NCBI RefSeq assembly: GCF_006443685.1
Contig: NZ_VFYP01000001.1
Coordinates: 496,001-560,000, forward strand
Source: Rhizobium glycinendophyticum
Lineage (GTDB): Bacteria > Pseudomonadota > Alphaproteobacteria > Rhizobiales > Rhizobiaceae
DNA length: 64,000 nucleotides
Reading direction: 5' to 3'
Position 1 is the stretch's first letter, and each line of letters begins with the position of its first letter. Made by a program: the position numbers and the translations under genes. Positions 8,267-18,800 of the stretch are shown here, piece after piece. Below the pieces are notes generated by a model. It saw only the letters and a list, made by a program, of their open reading frames with translations. It searched no databases and was not told the origin of the DNA.

Positions 8267-10480
8267 ATGACTTACAAGAACTTCACCATCGAGACCGACG
8301 CAGACGGCATTGCCCTCGTGACCTGGGACATGCCTGACAAGTCGATGAACGTCTTCACCGTGGAAGTGATGGACGAGATCGAGAAGATTGTCGATCAGAC
8401 CTGCGTCGATGACGGCATCAAGGGCGTCGTCTTCACCTCCGGCAAGTCCTCCTTCTCCGGTGGCGCCGATCTCACCATGATCAAGGGCATGTTCTCCATG
8501 CTCGAAGAGGAAAAGGCCAAGGACCCGGCCGCCGCTGTCCAGAAGCTCTTCGACGCCGCCGGCCGCATGACCTGGCTGTGGCGCAAGATCGAAACCTGCG
8601 GCAAGCCGTGGGTCTCGGCGATCAATGGCACCTGCATGGGTGGCGCGACCGAGCTGTCGCTCGCCTGCCATGGCCGCGTGGCGTCGAACGCGAAGTCGGT
8701 CAAGATCGGCCTGCCGGAAGTCAAGGTCGGTATCTTCCCCGGCGCCGGTGGCACGCAGCGCGTGGCACGTCTCGCCAACACGCAGGATGCCCTCCAGATG
8801 ATGACCACGGGCCAGACGCTGTCGGCTGCCCGCGCCAAGGCGATGAACCTCGTGCACCAGGTCGTCGAACCCGGCGAACTGATTAATGCTGCAAAGCAGA
8901 TGATCAAGGATGGTCTGAAGCCGGTTGCTCCCTGGGACGAGAAGGGCTTCAAGGTTCCAGGCGGCGGCATCTGGACCCCGGCCGCAGCCCAGCTCTGGCC
9001 CGCTGCTTCCGCCATCCTGCGCCGCGAAACTGCCGGCAACTACCCGGCAGCGCTCGCGATCCTGAAATGCGTCTACGAAGGGCTGCAGGTGCCCTTTGAT
9101 ACGGGCCTGAAGATCGAGCAGCGCTACTTCACCGAGATCGTCCAGACCACCGAAGCCTATTCAATGATCCGCTCGCTCTTCGTCTCGATGCAGGAGCTGA
9201 ACAAGGGCGCCCGTCGCCCGGCCGGTCAGCCGAAGTCGGAGATCAAGAAGGTCGGCGTCGTCGGGGCCGGTTTCATGGGCGCCTCGATCGCTTATGTGAC
9301 GGCCGCAGCCGGCATCAATGTCGTGCTGATTGACCGTGACATGGAAGCAGCGACGAAGGGCAAGACCCATTCGGAAGGCCTCGTTGCCGGCGCCGTCGGC
9401 AAGGGCAAACTGACCAAGGACGAGGGCGACAAGCTTCTCTCCCTGATCACGCCGTCGGATGACTACAGCACGCTTTCCGATGCCGATCTTGTCATTGAAG
9501 CCGTGTTCGAAGACCGCGACGTCAAGAAGGCCGTGATCGAGAAGGTCGAGGCCGTGCTGCCGGAAGGCGCGATTTTCGCCTCCAACACCTCGACCCTGCC
9601 GATCACCGGTCTCGCCAAGAACTCCAAGCGCCCTGTCAATTTCATCGGCATCCACTTCTTCTCGCCGGTCGAGAAGATGATGCTGACGGAAGTCATCCTC
9701 GGCAAGGAAACCGGCGACAAGGCGCTGGCCGTGGCCCTCGACTATGTCGCTGCGATCAAGAAGACCCCGATCGTCGTCAACGACACCCGTGGCTTCTTCG
9801 TCAACCGCTGCGTCTTGCGCTACATGGCTGAGAGCTACAACATGCTCATCGAAGGCGTGCCTCCTGTCATGATCGAGAATGCCGCGAAATTCGCCGGCAT
9901 GCCGGTCGGTCCGCTCGCCTTGAACGACGAGGTTGCAATCGATCTTTCCTACAAGATCCTGAAGGCCACTGTTGCCGACCTCGGCGAGAAGGCGATCGAC
10001 CCGCGCCACATGGAACTGGTCGCCCGCATGGTTGAAAAGGAAGAACGCTTCGGCCGCAAGAACGGCAAGGGCTTCTACGACTATCCGGCAAAGCCCGCAA
10101 AGAAGCATGTCTGGCCGGGCCTGAAGGATCTCTATCCGCAGCAGAAGCCGGACGCCGTCAACGTCAAGACCCTGCAGGAACGCTTCCTCGCCACCATCGC
10201 GCTCGAAGCCGCCCGCACCGTCGAGGAAGGCATCGTCACCGACCCGCGCGAAGCTGATGTCGGCTCGATCCTCGGCTTCGGCTTTGCGCCCTACACCGGC
10301 GGTGCCCTGTCCTATATCGACGGCATGGGCGTGAAGACCTTCGTGGAACTCTGCGAGCGTCTCGCGAAGGACTACGGCGCGCACTTCACCCCGACGCCGC
10401 TCTTGAAGGACATGGCTGCGAAGGGCGAGACCTTCTACGGACGGTTTGACCCCTATGGCGATGCGGCCAAGGCTGCCTGA
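8267..10480 (+). CDS. fadJ: Multifunctional enoyl-CoA hydratase / 3-hydroxyacyl-CoA dehydrogenase
   Basis: A 737-residue fusion catalysing the two middle steps of beta-oxidation. The N-terminal crotonase part (about 1-300) shows FSGGADL, the GGATELSLA glutamate and LPEVKVGIFPGAGGTQRVARL with the second glutamate. The NAD-binding Rossmann motif VGVVGAGFMGASIAY begins near residue 327, followed by ASNTSTLPIT and the IGIHFFSPVEKMMLTEVI active-site segment, and a two-part C-terminal dehydrogenase domain (GFFVNRC; GFAPYTGGALSYID). A good ribosome site (GGGAGGAG) precedes the ATG. It ends the operon and is followed by a strong terminator. FadB and FadJ types are hard to separate by eye, so the symbol is tentative. 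Confidence 0.92.
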   Translation: MTYKNFTIETDADGIALVTWDMPDKSMNVFTVEVMDEIEKIVDQTCVDDGIKGVVFTSGKSSFSGGADLTMIKGMFSMLEEEKAKDPAAAVQKLFDAAGRMTWLWRKIETCGKPWVSAINGTCMGGATELSLACHGRVASNAKSVKIGLPEVKVGIFPGAGGTQRVARLANTQDALQMMTTGQTLSAARAKAMNLVHQVVEPGELINAAKQMIKDGLKPVAPWDEKGFKVPGGGIWTPAAAQLWPAASAILRRETAGNYPAALAILKCVYEGLQVPFDTGLKIEQRYFTEIVQTTEAYSMIRSLFVSMQELNKGARRPAGQPKSEIKKVGVVGAGFMGASIAYVTAAAGINVVLIDRDMEAATKGKTHSEGLVAGAVGKGKLTKDEGDKLLSLITPSDDYSTLSDADLVIEAVFEDRDVKKAVIEKVEAVLPEGAIFASNTSTLPITGLAKNSKRPVNFIGIHFFSPVEKMMLTEVILGKETGDKALAVALDYVAAIKKTPIVVNDTRGFFVNRCVLRYMAESYNMLIEGVPPVMIENAAKFAGMPVGPLALNDEVAIDLSYKILKATVADLGEKAIDPRHMELVARMVEKEERFGRKNGKGFYDYPAKPAKKHVWPGLKDLYPQQKPDAVNVKTLQERFLATIALEAARTVEEGIVTDPREADVGSILGFGFAPYTGGALSYIDGMGVKTFVELCERLAKDYGAHFTPTPLLKDMAAKGETFYGRFDPYGDAAKAA

Positions 10481-10502
10481 AGCAAGTGTCTATCGATATT
10501 GA

Positions 10503-10529
10503 GAAAAGGCGGCTTTCGGCCGCCTTTTC
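10503..10529 (+). terminator. Rho-independent terminator after the beta-oxidation operon
   Basis: An 11-bp stem GAAAAGGCGGC (10503-10513) / GCCGCCTTTTC (10519-10529) with a 5-base loop, starting 23 bp after the stop codon of the hydratase/dehydrogenase gene. The A and T tracts at its base let it work in both directions, so it also serves the converging glycerophosphodiesterase gene. Confidence 0.85.
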
Positions 10530-10548
10530 CGTTTCTGCAGCAAAGAGT

Positions 10549-11580
10549 TCAGTTCGTCAGCTCATAAGGCCGCCGCAGGCCCTGTGCGTCGAGCCATGCG
10601 ATGACCGCCTCCGGCTCGTCTGTCTGAATGATCGTCACACCACGCTCGACGAAGAAGCCCCAGACATCCTGCGGGCGTCCCGTGGACAGTGCGAGATAGT
10701 CACCGCGTCCGCCGGCCACCATGCCTTCCGGCCGGTCGGTGATCGCATAAGTGTTGATCCACAAATGGGTGTTGTTGCGGATCGCTGCAGCCCGCGACAG
10801 CGGTGAAAGCAGGGGGCCGCCATCCGGCGTGACCGGCAAGCTTGCATCGCGGTGCCAATGGATCAGTTCGGCCGCTGGCGCAGAGAGTGCCGATTGTGTC
10901 CGGTCGACAAAGGCCGTCTCGGTCACGGCGTCGTCGGCCAGGATCGGCATGAACGCGATCTCGGGGCCGATCGCGCGGCGGATGTCGCGGGCAAGCTGCA
11001 GCCGCTCCGGGTTCCAGATCGCCATCTTGAGGAGCACACCACCCGTCATGTCGAGCCGTCGCGCAAGGTCGGCGACCTCGACCAGAGCCTCGGGCTCCAG
11101 CTTGTTGTCGACGTTGATCATGATCCGGCCGCGCGCATGCAGCATGGCCTCTTCCAGTGTGAAGACATGTTCGTCGGTGACTTCGCGCGCACCTTCGACA
11201 ATCAGGCGACAGGTCCTCAAGTCCGCCAGATCGCGCTCGGCAACCTTGCCCTTGCAGGTCGTCGTCCGGTCCAGCGTTTCGTCATGCATGATCACGAGTG
11301 CGCCGTCGCGGCTGCGGCGAACGTCGAGTTCAACCATTTCGACGCCGATCGCGGAGGCATGGTCGATGGCGGCGAAGGAGTTTTCCGCCCGCATCGGTTT
11401 GCCTTTCTCCTTCCAGCCGGCCCGATGCGCCACCACCATCACATGATCCCGAAACAGGTTGGCATGGGTCAGCCGCTCGTGGATCAGGGCTGCATGCATC
11501 GGAGCCGGGATCCGCGCAAGGCTCGCGGCACCCGCGACAAGCGCAAAGAACAGGCTGACAAAAAGCATGGCAAGGCGCAT
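10549..11580 (-). CDS. Glycerophosphodiester phosphodiesterase family protein, exported
   Basis: A 343-residue protein of the GDPD family, which hydrolyses glycerophosphodiesters to glycerol-3-phosphate plus alcohol. Motifs: VVAHRAGWKE with the first catalytic histidine, AENSFAAIDHA with a metal-binding glutamate, VEMVELDVRRSRDGALVIMHD with E, D and the second histidine, then RTTTCKGKV. The N-terminus MRLAMLFVSLFFALVAGAAS is a signal peptide or anchor, so it acts in the periplasm. I chose the ATG at 11580 because it follows GGAGACCCGCC and directly begins the signal peptide; in-frame ATGs upstream to 11769 would put 63 low-complexity residues before it. The histidine motif reads HRA rather than the usual HRG. 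Variants of this class may act on other phosphodiesters. Confidence 0.85.
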   Translation of the reverse strand: MRLAMLFVSLFFALVAGAASLARIPAPMHAALIHERLTHANLFRDHVMVVAHRAGWKEKGKPMRAENSFAAIDHASAIGVEMVELDVRRSRDGALVIMHDETLDRTTTCKGKVAERDLADLRTCRLIVEGAREVTDEHVFTLEEAMLHARGRIMINVDNKLEPEALVEVADLARRLDMTGGVLLKMAIWNPERLQLARDIRRAIGPEIAFMPILADDAVTETAFVDRTQSALSAPAAELIHWHRDASLPVTPDGGPLLSPLSRAAAIRNNTHLWINTYAITDRPEGMVAGGRGDYLALSTGRPQDVWGFFVERGVTIIQTDEPEAVIAWLDAQGLRRPYELTN

Positions 11581-11749
11581 GGCGGGTCTCCCTCGTCCGT
11601 GGATCGCGTTCTGCGGCGATAGGTGCTTCGCGTGAAACGGCCATGACGTTTTTCTGAAACCTCTGTGACGGGGCCTAAGGGAACAGGAAACCATGATGGC
11701 CCGTTGAATGCTCAAATGGGCAGCCGGGCATGAGGGGCAGGAGACAAGC

Positions 11750-13465
11750 ATGACGATATCGCACGCCATTCCGGAAGGTTATCGAACCATCGATGTGGAT
11801 CTCCCGGTCAATGCAATGCTGCACCTGTGGCTGAAGGCGGTCACACCGGCCGAGCCCGGATCCGTGTCCCTCTACAGCGTCAATGGCAAGTTCGGCGAGG
11901 TTCAGGCGGTCAATGCCGAGGAAAACTCCTTCCGCATCTATCATGTCTTCGGCGGCGGCACCGTGACGCTCGCTTACGATACGGCGGTCACCTCTGTCTC
12001 AGTCGCCTATTGGTTCACCCCGTCCGACGTCCTAGAAACGGGCATCACCGTCATCCACACCAACCCAGCGAATGAACCACCCGACTTGCCGAATGGCTAT
12101 CACTTCCGTCCGCCCTTCGGCTGGATGAACGATCCCAATGGTTTTGGCCGCTTTGGTGGAAGGCCGCATCTGTTTTACCAGCATTACTCGCATGGCCGCA
12201 TCTGGAACAATATGCACTGGGGCCATGCCGTCTCGCCCGACTACTTGCGCTGGCGCCACCTCCCGGTCTTCCTGTTTCCCTCAGAGGAATTGACCGTCCG
12301 GCCGGATAAGCGCGGCGGCGCCTTTTCGGGTTCGGCCATCGCTCGACCCGACGGGCCAGGCATCCGCGTCTTCTTCACCGAAAAGATCGCTGACCGGATT
12401 CCGGAACAGGAAATCCAACTGACGGCAACCTCGACCGATCTTTTTAGCGCCGGCGCTGCCGAAGTTCTCTTGCCGCACAGGCCGGATGGAGAGGGGCTGA
12501 CCTTCGATTTTCGCGATCCCTATGTCTTTCGTGGTCCGGATGGGCTCTGGAAGATGCTACTCGGCAGCCAGAGCGCCGAGGGTGGCGTGGTGCTGCTGTA
12601 CGAGACCACTGACAACACCGCCGCAGACGGATGGACCTATCTCGGTAAGCTTTACACTGAGACGCGTTATCAGACCTCGGCACTCGAATGCCCATGCCTT
12701 CTGCCGGTCGATGGCGACGCACGGGACCCCGCAACGCGCTGGGCGCTCATCTATGGCCTGATGAATGGCGAGGACAAGGAAACCGGGCGCCGCAACCTGA
12801 CCATGATCGATATAGGCTGGTTTGACGGGCGGAGTTTCGCCAAGGAATTCGGGCGTGAACTGGATTTCGGCACCGATAACTATGCCTTTCAGGCCTTCGT
12901 CGATGGCGGCACACCGGTCGGCATTGGCTGGCTCGGCAATTGGGCCGACACAGGCCCGACGGTCGATTTTCCCTCGGCCATGAGCCTGCCCCGGACGCTG
13001 GTTCTGGACGGTGGCGAACTGCTGACCCCGCCCATTGGGGCAGCGGAAAGCCTGAGAGCCCGGATGATCGACCGCACGCGGCTGGTGGCAGGGCAATCGG
13101 TACAACTGCCGCACGGCGCTGCTGAAGTGGTCTTCGAGCTGGACCAGCCCGGCGCGGAATTCCGGCTGGAATTTGATCACCCCGAGATGCGCCTGGCGCT
13201 CGCCCAGCATGCGGAAGGTCTGGAAATCCTGCACGGCTTTCTCGACCGGCCGGAAGAGCCGCCAGGGCCGCGCTATATTGCAAAGGCCGCTGGGGTGAAA
13301 CGTATCAGGGTCTTCCTCGACTACGGCTCGCTTGAGGTCTTCGCCGATGGTGGGCGTTTGGCCGGCACAAAACGCATCGCAGGTTTTGAGCCAGTGCGGG
13401 GATTACGGCTCGTCGCGACCCAGGGGACCGTCACGCAGGCGACGGTGTGGTCGCTGCGGTTATAG
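11750..13465 (+). CDS. Glycoside hydrolase family 32 fructosidase (sucrose/fructan hydrolase)
   Basis: A 571-residue GH32 enzyme, hydrolysing beta-fructofuranosidic bonds in sucrose, levan or inulin. All three catalytic-site motifs are present: WMNDPNGF with nucleophile Asp128, RDPYVF with Asp256, and ECPCLLP with acid/base Glu313. The five-bladed propeller is followed by the usual C-terminal beta-sandwich (LEVFADGG). An extra N-terminal beta-rich domain of about 110 residues precedes the first motif. No signal peptide is visible, so a cytoplasmic role on imported sucrose or oligofructan is likely. The ATG at 11750 follows GGCAGGAGACAAGC; an earlier in-frame ATG at 11708 lacks a good site. 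No sugar transporter or regulator lies next to it. Confidence 0.9.
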   Translation: MTISHAIPEGYRTIDVDLPVNAMLHLWLKAVTPAEPGSVSLYSVNGKFGEVQAVNAEENSFRIYHVFGGGTVTLAYDTAVTSVSVAYWFTPSDVLETGITVIHTNPANEPPDLPNGYHFRPPFGWMNDPNGFGRFGGRPHLFYQHYSHGRIWNNMHWGHAVSPDYLRWRHLPVFLFPSEELTVRPDKRGGAFSGSAIARPDGPGIRVFFTEKIADRIPEQEIQLTATSTDLFSAGAAEVLLPHRPDGEGLTFDFRDPYVFRGPDGLWKMLLGSQSAEGGVVLLYETTDNTAADGWTYLGKLYTETRYQTSALECPCLLPVDGDARDPATRWALIYGLMNGEDKETGRRNLTMIDIGWFDGRSFAKEFGRELDFGTDNYAFQAFVDGGTPVGIGWLGNWADTGPTVDFPSAMSLPRTLVLDGGELLTPPIGAAESLRARMIDRTRLVAGQSVQLPHGAAEVVFELDQPGAEFRLEFDHPEMRLALAQHAEGLEILHGFLDRPEEPPGPRYIAKAAGVKRIRVFLDYGSLEVFADGGRLAGTKRIAGFEPVRGLRLVATQGTVTQATVWSLRL

Positions 13466-13491
13466 GAGCATTCTCGGCCGGGGCGAAGCGT

Positions 13492-14952
13492 CTACGCATG
13501 CCCGGCGAGATCGGTTTCACCCTCAATGATCGAACTTTGTTTGGCGACCGGAGCACTTGCGCCGCGCACCCGGACGACCGTGACGGAGCATGGGGCAGAT
13601 GCCGCCACCTCACCGGAGACGCTGCCCATCAATGAGCGCAGCGTCGAGTTGGCCCTTGCGCCCATCACCACATGATCGACATTGTTGTCGCGTGCGAATG
13701 TGAGGATCGCCTGGGCCGGCGAGACGGCCTCCAGCACGTGGTAGGTTATGTCCGCCTCGTCCGCGCCAAGCGGCGCTGCCCAATGCTTTAGCGCAGCAAG
13801 CCGCATCACATGTTTGCTGTTGCCCTCGGCGTCTAGGTCGTCATCGAGCGCAAGACGGGCGATCTTCAGCACGTTGACGCAGGCGATGCGGGCATGCGGC
13901 GAATTGCGGATGATCCTCTTTGCCGTCTCCCGCAATGCCTCGGCCAATTCCTGGCTCGCCGCATTCAGATCGATGGCCACCATCACGATGGGCGCAGAAG
14001 CGAGAAGGGCGGTCGCCCCTTTCGGCTTGATCAACTCGATCGGATCGGGGTTCAGCATGCGCTTCACCACCTGACGCCAGCCGTCCCGGCTGGTCTTTTC
14101 CGCGCGGGCCGTGAGGCGGACACCGTAGAGATTGCCGAGATCGAGGGCGAGTTGGGCCGCCGTCTGGTAACGACGCGCAGGGTTGACCTCCAGGCAGCGC
14201 AGGATGATCTCCTGGCACGCCTTGGAGACCATCGGATTGAGCTCGCGGGGCGGGGGCGGATCCCACCAGAGCCGCTTCTTCAGGCCGTTCATCCTCTGCG
14301 GGTCGCCGAAGGGCCGACGCCCAGTCGAGAAGAAATACATCAATACGCCGAGCGCGAAGAGATCGGAGCGAAAATCGGACCGCACGCCGAGGATCTGTTC
14401 GGGCGCCATATAGGGCGCCGTGCCATAGGGCAGGCGAAACTCCTCGTCCATCAGATCCGGAAGCTCGAGATGGCGGGCGAGGCCATAATCGACAAGCACG
14501 GCCTCACCGGTATCGCGAAAGAGGATGTTGGACGGCTTGATGTCGAGATGGACGACTTTCTGGCGATGAAGGTCGGTAAGTGCGGTCGCGATCTTCGCGG
14601 CGGTCTCGACGACCTCCGGCTGGGAACACGGCAGTCGCTCCAGCATGGGATAGAGCGACTTGCCGGGCAGTCGTTCAACAACAATGTAAGGTTGGCGCGA
14701 AAAGTCGCCGCGCGCCACAAAGCGCGGCACGTGCGGGCCGCTGATCCGCGGAAGGATCATCAACTCCATCTCGAAGCCGACGATGGTGGCGGGGTCGGTC
14801 CCGGAGCCGATCCGCGGAACCTTCATCAGGAGGGGGCCGGTATGGTCCGGATGGGTCACCTCATAGAGCTTGGCCATGCCGCCGGTATGGGCGAGCTTGC
14901 CGAGCGTGAAGCCGTCGATAACGTCGCCCTCGTCGATCCGTGTGCGTGCCAT
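13492..14952 (-). CDS. Ser/Thr protein kinase fused to a universal stress protein domain
   Basis: A 486-residue soluble protein with an N-terminal eukaryotic-type kinase domain and a C-terminal UspA domain. Kinase motifs include the glycine-rich start (KLAHTGGMAKLYEV), the catalytic loop HLDIKPSNILF (Asp137, Lys139, Asn142), the metal-binding Asp155 in VDYG (DYG instead of DFG) and YMAPEQ. The UspA part (about residues 315-470) begins IVMVAIDLNAAS and has VMGARANSTLRSLMGSVS near the end, the nucleotide-binding glycine/serine motif of ATP-binding Usp proteins. It probably couples nucleotide or stress sensing to phosphorylation. It lies 42 bp downstream of a metallophosphoesterase on the same strand, probably co-transcribed. 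No membrane segment is present. Confidence 0.9.
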   Translation of the reverse strand: MARTRIDEGDVIDGFTLGKLAHTGGMAKLYEVTHPDHTGPLLMKVPRIGSGTDPATIVGFEMELMILPRISGPHVPRFVARGDFSRQPYIVVERLPGKSLYPMLERLPCSQPEVVETAAKIATALTDLHRQKVVHLDIKPSNILFRDTGEAVLVDYGLARHLELPDLMDEEFRLPYGTAPYMAPEQILGVRSDFRSDLFALGVLMYFFSTGRRPFGDPQRMNGLKKRLWWDPPPPRELNPMVSKACQEIILRCLEVNPARRYQTAAQLALDLGNLYGVRLTARAEKTSRDGWRQVVKRMLNPDPIELIKPKGATALLASAPIVMVAIDLNAASQELAEALRETAKRIIRNSPHARIACVNVLKIARLALDDDLDAEGNSKHVMRLAALKHWAAPLGADEADITYHVLEAVSPAQAILTFARDNNVDHVVMGARANSTLRSLMGSVSGEVAASAPCSVTVVRVRGASAPVAKQSSIIEGETDLAGHA

Positions 14953-14994
14953 GCGATTCCCCGTCCCCCGGCCCCGAGCCTTGCCCGTCCTGCG

Positions 14995-15735
14995 TCAGCG
15001 TCCCCTGTAAAGTCTGAGCGCCAGCCCTTCCGGCAATGAGGCGGCACGGATCGCGTTTGCCGCGCCGTCTATGTCATAGGCGGTCCAGCGGAAGGAGAGC
15101 TCACAGTCCTGCGTGTCGTAAAGGGCCCAGGCCGCCGCCGGATTGCCATCGCGGGGCTGACCGACCGAACCCATCACGGCAAGCCAGCGTCGCGGCGGAC
15201 CGACAGGAATACCGATGTCGGACGATGGAACGAAGGTCGTGACCTTGCCGCCCAGACCCTGCCCGTAAAGTGCCGGCGCATGCACATGTCCGCAGAAGCT
15301 GAGCCGCGCACTGCAACCTTTGAAGTGGGCATCAGCGTCGCTGCGGTCATGCACATAGGTAAACCGGCCAGGCGCGGAACCTTCGGCGTGCACATAGAGC
15401 CGATCCTCATCGGTGGCGGAAACCGGCAGACGCGCTAGAAATTCGCGATGCGACGGCTCGAGCGTAACGCGCGTCCAGTCGATTGCGATCCCGGCAGACG
15501 CGTTCATGGCATAGGAGGGATCGCTGATCGCCTGGTCATGATTGCCGCGCACGGCAATCGCGCCTTCAGCAACCATGGCCATGCAGGTTTCGACGCACCA
15601 CTTCGGATCACCGCCATAGCCGACGATGTCGCCAAGTATGACGAAGCGTTCCGCACCCCGCGCCCTTGCATGTGCAAGCACGGTCTCGAAGGCCTGTCGG
15701 TTGCCATGGATGTCGGACAAAATAGCGATTTTCAT
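14995..15735 (-). CDS. Calcineurin-like metallophosphoesterase
   Basis: A 246-residue phosphoesterase with all metal-ligand motifs of the family: SDIHGN at residues 7-12, GDIVGYGGDP near 35, GNHD near 65, a lone histidine region and GHVH near 145. Such proteins hydrolyse phosphoproteins, cyclic nucleotides or dinucleotides. Its position directly before the kinase-UspA gene on the same strand suggests a kinase/phosphatase pair, but phosphoprotein activity is inference; YfcE-like phosphodiesterase activity is equally possible. The ATG at 15735 gives the usual MKIAILSDIHGN start. Confidence 0.85.
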   Translation of the reverse strand: MKIAILSDIHGNRQAFETVLAHARARGAERFVILGDIVGYGGDPKWCVETCMAMVAEGAIAVRGNHDQAISDPSYAMNASAGIAIDWTRVTLEPSHREFLARLPVSATDEDRLYVHAEGSAPGRFTYVHDRSDADAHFKGCSARLSFCGHVHAPALYGQGLGGKVTTFVPSSDIGIPVGPPRRWLAVMGSVGQPRDGNPAAAWALYDTQDCELSFRWTAYDIDGAANAIRAASLPEGLALRLYRGR

Positions 15736-15884
15736 GCCTTCGTCAGCCCTCCCTGCTGCGTCGGATCAACCCAACATAGTGAGCTTTACGGCCCTCCGCT
15801 ATTCTCCGGAAGACGAAGGTCAGATGGACGTCAGGAGTGACGGCGAACGGGACTATGCTCGCCTTTAGCGGCAAAAGCGGTAGC

Positions 15885-18800
15885 CTATTCCGCCGCCGCT
15901 CGGCGTTGCGAGGAGACTTGCGTCATGAAGGCCCGGAGAGCAGCGGGGCGTACCGGCTTGTGCTGCAGCGTGATCGAATGACGTTCGGCTTCCGCCCGGA
16001 CTTCCGCTGAACGATCGGCAGTGATCAGCAGTGCCGGCATGTCCGCCTTGGTTAGCGCGCGCAATCGCAGGATTGCCCCTATGCCGCTGCCATCGCCAAG
16101 ATGATAGTCGGCGATGACCAGATCGGGTGCGGGACTGTTTTCCAGCAGTGTGTCCATCTCGGCGATCGAGCCGGCGCAGGTGACCTCGCAGCCCCAGCCG
16201 GAGATCAGCAATTGCATGCCCTCAAGGATCTTCGGCTCGTTGTCGATACAAAGCACGCGGAAGCCCTGCAGCGACGGTGTGTTGCGGCTTTCGGGCGCCA
16301 GTTTAACCACGCCGTCGGATGCCGGTTTCGCCACGTCCAGCGGCATGACCACCTTGAAGGTTGTACCCTTGCCGGGCTTGGACGCCAGTTCCACCGGATG
16401 GTGCAGCACCCGCGCAATGCGGTCGACAATCGACAGTCCAAGGCCAAGCCCGGACGCCGTCCGCATGCCTTCTTCCAGCCGGGCAAATTCCTTGAACACC
16501 GTGCGGAACTTGGAGGAGGGGATGCCGATGCCGGAATCCGTCACCTGGATCACCACCTTGTCGCCCTGACGCCGCGCCCCGACCACAATACGTCCGGCCG
16601 GCGTGTATTTGATGGCATTGGACACCAGATTCTGGATCAACCGGCGCAAGAGGGTCGGGTCTGACCGCACCGAGAATTTCGTCGGCATCACCACGAGCTT
16701 CAGGTTCTTCTCGCGCGCCATGGGCGCAAAGTCCGTTTCAATTTTCTGCAAAAGACTATTGAGCGGCACGGTGGAAAAACGCGGCTTCATTGCGCCGGTA
16801 TCGAGCCTGGAGATGTCGAGAACCGCACCGAGAATGCTTTCAACCGATTCCAGCGCTGAATCGATGTTCTCAACCAACGCGCTGTCTTCGGAGTCTCCAA
16901 GGCGTTCGACCAGAGACGACGAATAGAGTCGAGCCGCATTCAGCGGCTGCAGAATGTCGTGTCCGGCTGCGGCGAAGAAACGGGTCTTGCCGATATTCGC
17001 TTCATCGGCCGCTGCCCGCGCCTCGGCCAGAGCATGATTGACCCGGGTAAGCTCTGCGGTGCGCTCGCTGACCCGTTGCTCCAGCGTCTCGTTTGCCTGT
17101 TTCAGCGCCTGATCGGCTTCGACCCGGGCGGTAATGTCACTGAACGTCGCGACCAATCCCTGGTCTGGCATGAGGTTGCAGCGCACTTCGATGATCCTCT
17201 TGCCCCCGGACAGCACCATCTGGAACGGATGGTCGAACTGATGAAATCCATGGATGACGGCCGCCACATTGGTGGCAGCCACGTCGCCGCGCTGGGCGAG
17301 GATGGCAATCATGTCGGCAAGGGGAAAGCCGACTTGGCCAACATGCTCCGGCAGATCGAGAAGGATACGGAAACGACGGTTCCAGATGGTCAGTCGATCG
17401 GATGCGTCGAAGACCGCGATGCCCTGCTCCATCTGCGCAAGCGCCGTCTGCAGCATGTCCTGATTGTATTGGAGGGCTTCCGATGCCTGATCGAGTAGCC
17501 ACACGGTGTCGGCCGACGGGTCCTCGGCCTTCTGCAGGATGAGCGACAACACCAGACGGGCCGAGGACGAGCCGATCGCGCTGCCGAGAAGCTGTTCGGA
17601 GAAATGGATGAAGGCCATGTCGGCGGGGCTGTCATCCGCCAGCTTCCGGCCTGCCGCCTGTTCGTAAGACCGGAAGGAGCGCTCCATTCTCTCATTGCCG
17701 AGATAGCGGGCGATCGCGGCCTTCAGATCGCCGACCGCGACGCTGGTCTTCCAGCCGCGTGTGGCAAAGTTGGAGCGAGGCTGCCGCTTGATGAAGATCG
17801 CCGACTGGATACGCTCGACCGGGCGCGGATTGCGGCTCAGCGATCCGACGACGAAGGCGAGCGTGTTGATCAACAGGCTGAAGATCGTCGCATTGACCAG
17901 CGGGTCGGCATATTGTGTCTCGAACATCGAGAGGCCCGGCAGCAGAAAACCCAGCATGCTGGACGCGATCCAGGAATGATCGGTGGCACCGAGGCTGGGC
18001 AGGAAGAGCAAATAGGCCCAGACGAGAAAGCCGGTTGTCAGGCCGGCAATCGCGCCGCGTGCATTGGCTCGTCTCCAGATCAACCCGCCGAACATCGCCG
18101 GCGCGATCTGGGCGATGGCGGCGAAGGAGAGAAGCCCGATCTTGGCAAGTCCTGTCGTATTGTCGGCCGAGCGGAAATAGACATAGCCGAGCAGCAGCAC
18201 GCCGAAGATGGCGGTCCGGCGGATATGGAGGAGCGTCTTTGCAAAATCCTCGCGCTGGCTCGGTCGGCCGAGCAGACGCTGGCGCAGGAAGATCGGCAGC
18301 ACCATGTCATTGGAAATCATGATGGCAAGCGCGACGGAGGCGACGATGACCATCGCGGTCGCCGCCGAGAAGCCACCGATAAAAGTGATCAGAGTCACCA
18401 GCCCGTTGCCCGCTTCAAGCGGCAGCGACAGCACGTAAAGATCGGCATCACCTCCGCCCCCGAACGTCAGCACACCGCCGATCGCGGCCGGCAGGACGAA
18501 GATGTTGATGGCAATCAGGTAAATCGGCATCAGGATGCCCGCGAGTTTCAGCTCGCGCGGCGTGCGGTTCTCGACCACGGTCACATGGAACTGCCGTGGC
18601 AGCATGATGATGGCAAACGCCGAGAGCAGGATCAGCAGGATCCAGCGGCTGGCCGGCGTCTGGTGCGACAGGGCTGCCATGACGGCAGGGCTCTCGGTCG
18701 CTTTCTGCCAGAGATCCGCCGGTCCGTCGTAGAGCGTGAACACCACGAAAATGCCGAGCGTCCAGAATGCGACCAGCTTGACCACCGACTCCATTGCAAT

